Source of the DNA: Actinomycetes bacterium
GTDB lineage: Bacteria > Actinomycetota > Acidimicrobiia > Spongiisociales > UBA5794
Direction of reading: 5' to 3'
Length of the DNA: 26,798 nt
Assembly (NCBI GenBank): GCA_024640745.1
Contig: JAHEEL010000008.1
Location: 1-26,798, forward strand
Shown here: positions 22,970 through 26,798 of the stretch, piece after piece
Layout of the letters: each line of letters opens with the position of its first letter
Numbering within the stretch: the stretch's first letter is position 1
The notes under the pieces: model-generated
The model's database searches: none
Told to the model about the DNA's origin: nothing
Seen by the model: the letters and a program-made list of their open reading frames with translations, nothing else
Translations under genes and position numbers: made by a program

Positions 22970-24793
22970 GTGTGCGGAATCATGGGCTATGTGGGCCCTC
23001 GCGAAGCTGCTCCCATCATCATGGATGGGCTGCGGCGGCTCGAGTATCGAGGTTACGACTCGGCCGGTGTCGCCGTCGCAAACGGTTCGATCAACGTCCG
23101 AAAGGCGGAGGGGAAGATCGTGCGCCTCGCCGAACTCCTCGATGAGGAACCGCTGAAGGGCACGGTAGGCATCGGCCATACACGGTGGGCTACGCACGGT
23201 GTCCCGAGCGATCTCAACGCACATCCCCACACCGATCCGACCGGCGAGTTCGTCGTCGTTCACAACGGAATCATCGAGAACTTCCAGACGCTGCGCGAAG
23301 AGCTCGAAGCAGGCGGGGCGGTGCTCACCTCGCAGACCGATACCGAGATCCTGGCCCACCTGATCGCCGAGGAGTACGAAGGTGATCTCGCGACCGCCGT
23401 GCGCAACGCCGTTGAGCGCGCCGAAGGTGCCTACGCCCTCGTTGTGATGACGAAGCGCGAGCCCCGAAAGATCGTCGCCGTCCGAAAGATCAGCCCGCTC
23501 GTGATCGGGCTCGGTGAGGGCGAGACGTATCTCGCCTCTGACATCCCTGCGCTGCTCCATCAGACGCGCGAGTTCATCATCATCGAGGACGACGAGCTCG
23601 TCACGCTCACCGAGGAGGGCGCGGTGGTCGAGACGATCGGGGGAGAGCCCGTCGATCGGCAGGCCATCCACGTTGCCTGGGATGCCGAGCAGGCGGAGAA
23701 GGGTGGCTTCGAGCATTTCATGCTGAAGGAGATCCACGAGCAACCAACGGTGATCACCGAGACGCTCGGCGGGCGGCTCGGTGAAGACGGTACGACGTGG
23801 CTCGAAGATGTCGAGTTCGACGACGAATTTGCGCAGGGCCTCGAGACAGTGTGGATCACCGCATGCGGCACCGCCTATCACGCAGGTCTCGTCGGACGCG
23901 AGGTCTTCCAACGCGTCCTGCGTCTGCCGACGATGGTCGAATACGCCCACGAGATGCGATATGCCGATCCGATGGTCAAGCCGGGAGACCTCACGATCGC
24001 CATTTCACAATCCGGCGAGACTGCCGACACGCTCGCCGCTGCACGCCTTGCCGTCGAACGCGGCAGCCGAATGCTCGCCCTGACCAACGTCGTGGGCTCG
24101 ACACTCAGTCGCTACGCCGACGACGTGCTCTACACCCGCGCCGGCCCTGAGATCTCGGTCGCGTCGACGAAGGCGTACCTGGCCATGCTCATCGGCCAGT
24201 ATCTGCTTGCGCTGCGTCTCGGTGTCGCACGGGGATCGATCGATCGGCAGAGGGCAGCGGACCTGGCGCTTGGCCTTGCTCGGCTCCCGGCTCAGGTGGA
24301 ATCGATTCTCGAGGATGAGTCGTCCATCGCGAACGCGGCTCGGGCTATCGTCGACGCCGACGACATCTACTTCATCGGACGCGGCCTCGACTATGCCGTC
24401 GCGATGGAGGGCTCGCTCAAACTGAAGGAGATCTCCTACCTCCACAGCGAAGCAATGCCCGCCGGCGAACTGAAGCACGGCACCCTTGCATTGATCACCG
24501 AAGACGTGCCGGTAGTCGTCGTAGTGACGCAGCGGTCCACTTACGACAAGACGATCTCAGCCGTGCAAGAGGTGAAGGCTCGGGGTGGCAAGATCATCGC
24601 CGTTGCCTACGACTCCGACACCGAGATCGACAAGTTCGCCGATCTCGTGTTGCGGATCCCCGAGACGGATGACCTCCTTGCACCGGTGAATGCAGCGGTT
24701 CCGCTCCAACTGCTTGCCTATCACGTGGCGAAGCTTCGGGACCACGACATCGATCAGCCGCGCAATCTTGCGAAGTCCGTCACGGTCGAATAG
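22970..24793 (+). CDS. glmS: Glutamine-fructose-6-phosphate aminotransferase (isomerizing)
   Basis: A 607-residue GlmS, making glucosamine-6-phosphate from fructose-6-phosphate and glutamine, the first step to UDP-GlcNAc. The start is GTG at 22970, so that Cys2 becomes the N-terminal nucleophile (CGIMGYVG); AAGGAGG lies 8 nt before. The amidotransferase domain (2-about 220) has RRLEYRGYDSAGVA, GIGHTRWATHG and HPHTD. Two SIS sugar-isomerase domains follow, with TACGTAYHAG and SQSGETADT in the first and GRGLDYAVAMEGSLKLKEISYLHSEA in the second. The C-terminus PRNLAKSVTVE is invariant. The open frame upstream of 22970 is the ribozyme, not protein. Expression should be fed back by its own product through that RNA. 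Confidence 0.97.
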   Translation: MCGIMGYVGPREAAPIIMDGLRRLEYRGYDSAGVAVANGSINVRKAEGKIVRLAELLDEEPLKGTVGIGHTRWATHGVPSDLNAHPHTDPTGEFVVVHNGIIENFQTLREELEAGGAVLTSQTDTEILAHLIAEEYEGDLATAVRNAVERAEGAYALVVMTKREPRKIVAVRKISPLVIGLGEGETYLASDIPALLHQTREFIIIEDDELVTLTEEGAVVETIGGEPVDRQAIHVAWDAEQAEKGGFEHFMLKEIHEQPTVITETLGGRLGEDGTTWLEDVEFDDEFAQGLETVWITACGTAYHAGLVGREVFQRVLRLPTMVEYAHEMRYADPMVKPGDLTIAISQSGETADTLAAARLAVERGSRMLALTNVVGSTLSRYADDVLYTRAGPEISVASTKAYLAMLIGQYLLALRLGVARGSIDRQRAADLALGLARLPAQVESILEDESSIANAARAIVDADDIYFIGRGLDYAVAMEGSLKLKEISYLHSEAMPAGELKHGTLALITEDVPVVVVVTQRSTYDKTISAVQEVKARGGKIIAVAYDSDTEIDKFADLVLRIPETDDLLAPVNAAVPLQLLAYHVAKLRDHDIDQPRNLAKSVTVE

Positions 24794-24798
24794 GCATC

Positions 24799-24814
24799 GG
24801 CCGGATCTCCGGCC
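24799..24814 (+). terminator. Small hairpin between glmS and acpS
   Basis: GGCCGG (24799-24804) pairs with CCGGCC (24809-24814) around ATCT. It has no T-run and lies only 19 nt before the acpS ATG, so it may attenuate or stabilise RNA ends rather than fully terminate. Confidence 0.35.
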
Positions 24815-24832
24815 GGAATCGGGAGTGGGTGT

Positions 24833-25207
24833 ATGAACATCATCGGGCTCGGTGTGGATCTCGCCGATGTCGACCGAGTGCGCGGCCTGCTCGCTCGTTA
24901 CGGCGACTCGTTCCGTCGCCGGTGCTTCACGGATCATGAATGGGACTACGCGCATCGGTTCAGTGACCCGGCCGGCCGGCTGGCCGCTCGATTCGCCGGA
25001 AAGGAAGCCGTCATGAAGAGCCTGGGCACCGGATGGCGGCGACTGCGCTGGACGGATATCGAGATCACCGGTGGCGGTCGACCGCACGCCGTACTGTCTG
25101 GACGCGCTGCGGTCCGAGCCGAGATGCTGTCGGTACGCGAGGTGTTGGTGACCGTCACCCACACGCGCGATCAGGCGATCGTCATGGCGATTGCAGTTGG
25201 GGAATAG
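24833..25207 (+). CDS. acpS: Holo-[acyl-carrier-protein] synthase
   Basis: A 124-residue AcpS, which transfers 4'-phosphopantetheine from CoA to acyl carrier protein. The metal-binding start is MNIIGLGVDLADVDRV with Asp9; RLAARFAGKEAVMKSLGTGW (about 47-66) holds the second acidic metal ligand and CoA contacts; TDIEITGGGRPHAVLSG and VTVTHTRDQAIVMAIA complete the fold. The ATG at 24833 follows GGGAGTGGGTGT. Its place after glmS is common in actinobacteria; the NAD(P)HX repair gene that often follows is absent. A strong terminator ends the unit. Confidence 0.95.
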   Translation: MNIIGLGVDLADVDRVRGLLARYGDSFRRRCFTDHEWDYAHRFSDPAGRLAARFAGKEAVMKSLGTGWRRLRWTDIEITGGGRPHAVLSGRAAVRAEMLSVREVLVTVTHTRDQAIVMAIAVGE

Positions 25208-25240
25208 GCGCTTCGGACTACCGGCAACCGGCGTGAACGC

Positions 25241-25273
25241 GAAGCGGCCGCTCCGAAGAGCGGCCGCTTCTTT
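25241..25273 (+). terminator. Intrinsic terminator after acpS
   Basis: A 13-bp perfect stem GAAGCGGCCGCTC (25241-25253) with GAGCGGCCGCTTC (25258-25270), a CGAA tetraloop, and TTT directly after. It is the most classical terminator in the window. Confidence 0.93.
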
Positions 25274-25607
25274 GGCCGGACCCGTCCCGGGGAGGGGTGT
25301 TCTGCAGAGTGCGGAGATAGGCGACGATGATCTGCAGATCGGGTCCAGAGCTCGTGGGAAATCACCCTGGGGTGATGTGTCCACTCCCACCGAGTTGCCG
25401 GACCGATTACGGGGCCGACCGGTTCTCGAAGTGTTGGTTGAGCGCCGCACCTCTCCTGGCTCGTGACCGGACTCGCGATCATCCGGCCGGATTGTTTCCG
25501 CACTCAGAGGGTACGAGGCAAAACCGGCCGCCCCTAGGGTCGAATGGCCCACATCTCCCGAGGCGTCTTGATCGTCGGACCGACCGACAGTCGTTACCCT
25601 TGCACCC
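25274..25607. promoter_or_regulatory. Gene-free stretch with two palindromes and a leaderless alr promoter
   Basis: No protein-like frame or tRNA is seen in this 334-nt stretch. It holds a perfect palindrome GATCTGCAGATC (25329-25340) and an operator-like ATCACCC-TG-GGGTGAT (25361-25376). A TACCCT box (25595-25600) ends 7 nt before the alr ATG with no ribosome-binding site, fitting a leaderless start; a TTGATC at 25568-25573 is a poorly spaced -35 candidate (21 bp). The palindromes could be regulator-binding sites. Confidence 0.4.
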
Positions 25608-26726
25608 ATGCGACCTTCCTGGATCGAGGTTGATCTCGACGCGATCGAGTCGAACGTCCGCGCCATTCGCGAGCGCGTGTATCCGGCGGATGTCTGTGCC
25701 GTCGTCAAGGCAGACGGATACGGCCACGGCGACGTCGCGGCGGCGCATGCTGCGATCGCCGGGGGCGCCACGTGGCTTGCCGTGGCGTTGGTCGCCGAGG
25801 GCGTGCGTCTGCGCGAGAGTGGGGTGGAGCGGCCGATCCTCGTGCTGTCGGAGCCGCTCATCGAAGAGCTCAATGCTGTGGTGGAGTGGTCGCTGACGCC
25901 CATCGTCTACCGCGCCAGCTTCATCGACGCGGTCGCCGAGGTCGCCGCGCGGGCCGGCGCCACGCCGTATCCCGTGCATCTGAAGGTCGATACGGGGATG
26001 CATCGGGTGGGTGCCGATCCGACAACGGCGATCGAGTTGGCCCGGCGCATCGACGCCGACGATCGGTTGGTGCTCGAAGGCATCGCAACTCACCTGTCGG
26101 TTGCCGAGACCGACGGCGAGTTCACGGCGCAGCAGGTCACGGCGCTTGCCAGATTCCGAGACACGCTCGACGAGGAGGGAATCGATGTCGACTTCGTGCA
26201 TGCCGCGAACACGGCTGCGGCGCTCGATCATCCAGGCGCTCGCTTCGACTTCGTCCGGATCGGGCTCGGCATCTACGGCCTCAGGCCTTCGCCGGATACC
26301 GGCATCGGCGTCGATCTCGTCTCCGCCATGCGAGTCGTGTCGGCCGTCACGTTCGTGCAACGCCTGCCGGTCGGAGCTCGGCCGTCCTACGGACGTGTGC
26401 GCGCGCTGACCCGGCCTTCGACGGTGGCAACGGTGCCGCTCGGCTACGCCGACGGGATACCCCGTCGGCTCTCCGCCCTCGGCGGCGAGGTGCTGATCCG
26501 GGGAAGGCGGTACCCGTTCGCAGGGACCGTGACGATGGACCAGGTCGTTGTCGACGTTGGTGACGATCCCGTGGAAGTGGGCGACGAGGTGGTGTTCATC
26601 GGGCGACAGGGAGACGAGGAGGTGACGGCCACCGAGTGGGCCGACCTGCTGGGAACGATCAACTACGAAGTGGTCTGCCAATTCGGCCCGCGCCTCCCGC
26701 GCCGCTACTTCAAGGGCGAGTCCTGA
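25608..26726 (+). CDS. alr: Alanine racemase
   Basis: A 372-residue fold-type III PLP enzyme interconverting L- and D-alanine for peptidoglycan. The PLP lysine is Lys34 in VVKADGYGHG; the second catalytic base is Tyr261 in PSYGRV. Other landmarks are HLKVDTGMHRVG (about 124-135), ATHLSVAET, ANTAA, RIGLGIYGL and PLGYADGIPRR, with TVTMDQVVVDVG near the C-terminal beta domain. The ATG at 25608 gives the canonical SWIEVDLDAIESNVR start and lies just after a TACCCT box, so the transcript is probably leaderless. Its stop overlaps the next start (TGATG). Length is typical. Confidence 0.97.
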   Translation: MRPSWIEVDLDAIESNVRAIRERVYPADVCAVVKADGYGHGDVAAAHAAIAGGATWLAVALVAEGVRLRESGVERPILVLSEPLIEELNAVVEWSLTPIVYRASFIDAVAEVAARAGATPYPVHLKVDTGMHRVGADPTTAIELARRIDADDRLVLEGIATHLSVAETDGEFTAQQVTALARFRDTLDEEGIDVDFVHAANTAAALDHPGARFDFVRIGLGIYGLRPSPDTGIGVDLVSAMRVVSAVTFVQRLPVGARPSYGRVRALTRPSTVATVPLGYADGIPRRLSALGGEVLIRGRRYPFAGTVTMDQVVVDVGDDPVEVGDEVVFIGRQGDEEVTATEWADLLGTINYEVVCQFGPRLPRRYFKGES

Positions 26727-26798
26727 TGCCGTTGCCAACGATCACCGCCGTACCCGGCGTCGCGGTGGGTCATCACACCGATTTGGTTGCCGCGACCG
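26726..26798 (+). CDS. P1-family peptidase (DmpA/L-aminopeptidase-D-esterase type), N-terminus only
   Basis: The window ends 24 codons into this gene: MPLPTITAVPGVAVGHHTDL and onward. The ITAVPGVAVGHHTD segment matches the conserved N-terminus of S58/P1-family self-cleaving aminopeptidases. The ATG overlaps the alr stop by 1 nt, so the two are probably co-translated. The catalytic residues lie beyond the window, so the call rests on this short motif alone. Confidence 0.65.
   Translation, partial: MPLPTITAVPGVAVGHHTDLVAAT

Noticed and set aside
25191..25466. Small plus-strand open frame after acpS
   Set aside because: It runs through the acpS terminator hairpin and has no ribosome-binding site or protein-like composition.
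1..26798. CRISPR arrays, tRNA or rRNA genes, insertion sequences
   Set aside because: I saw no regularly spaced repeats, no T-loop/acceptor-stem pattern in the gaps, and no transposase or integrase motifs.

Overview
High-GC bacterial DNA, most consistent with an actinobacterium, possibly an Acidimicrobiia-like lineage. This rests on base composition, codon use, GTG/TTG starts, start codons 7-8 nt after TAnnnT boxes (leaderless-style transcription), and the gene order rpmJ-rpsM-rpsK-rpsD-rpoA-rplQ ... truA ... rplM-rpsI-glmM-glmS-acpS-alr. The class-level placement is inference. All supported genes lie on the + strand except one lipoprotein nuclease (14278-15120).

Region 1 (169-12584) is an accessory catabolic block. 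In order it holds: a barbiturase/cyanuric-acid-hydrolase family ring-opening amidohydrolase whose frame is broken by one missing base; homologues of AllH (DUF2877), AllF/FdrA and AllG (DUF1116), which in E. coli form oxamate carbamoyltransferase; a three-subunit xanthine-dehydrogenase-type molybdenum hydroxylase (FAD, 2Fe-2S, Mo subunits); an uncharacterised, perhaps GNAT-like protein; a thiolase-fold protein lacking the N-terminal catalytic cysteine; a DUF35 zinc-ribbon/OB partner; a hairpin-rich 213-nt gap; and an NCS2 uracil/xanthine permease. The simplest reading is import of a pyrimidine- or purine-type ring, hydroxylation by the Mo enzyme (e.g. uracil to barbiturate), hydrolytic ring opening (barbiturate to ureidomalonate), and then phosphorolysis or carbamoyl transfer by the AllFGH-like complex. 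Ureidomalonate is the one-carbon-longer analogue of oxalurate, the AllFGH substrate. This would be a carbamoyl-phosphate-yielding branch of oxidative pyrimidine breakdown; it is a hypothesis from gene content.

Region 2 (12609-15120) holds a strong hairpin terminator, two tandem paralogous lipoproteins of unknown function, a dispersed inverted-repeat element, and a minus-strand lipoprotein with a thermonuclease domain followed by a lamin-tail-like domain.

Region 3 (15200-21269) is core translation and transcription: rpmJ, rpsM, rpsK, rpsD, rpoA and rplQ behind a promoter and a leader hairpin that overlaps the rpmJ ribosome-binding site; then a terminator, a Nudix hydrolase and a Yip1-like membrane protein inserted before truA; then rplM and rpsI.

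Region 4 (21318-26798) is cell-envelope precursor and cofactor supply: glmM, a second copy of the dispersed inverted repeat, a glmS ribozyme immediately upstream of glmS, acpS, a strong terminator, a gene-free stretch with palindromes, alr, and the first codons of a P1-family peptidase running off the end. The glmS ribozyme, read directly from its conserved core, is notable in an actinobacterial-looking genome.
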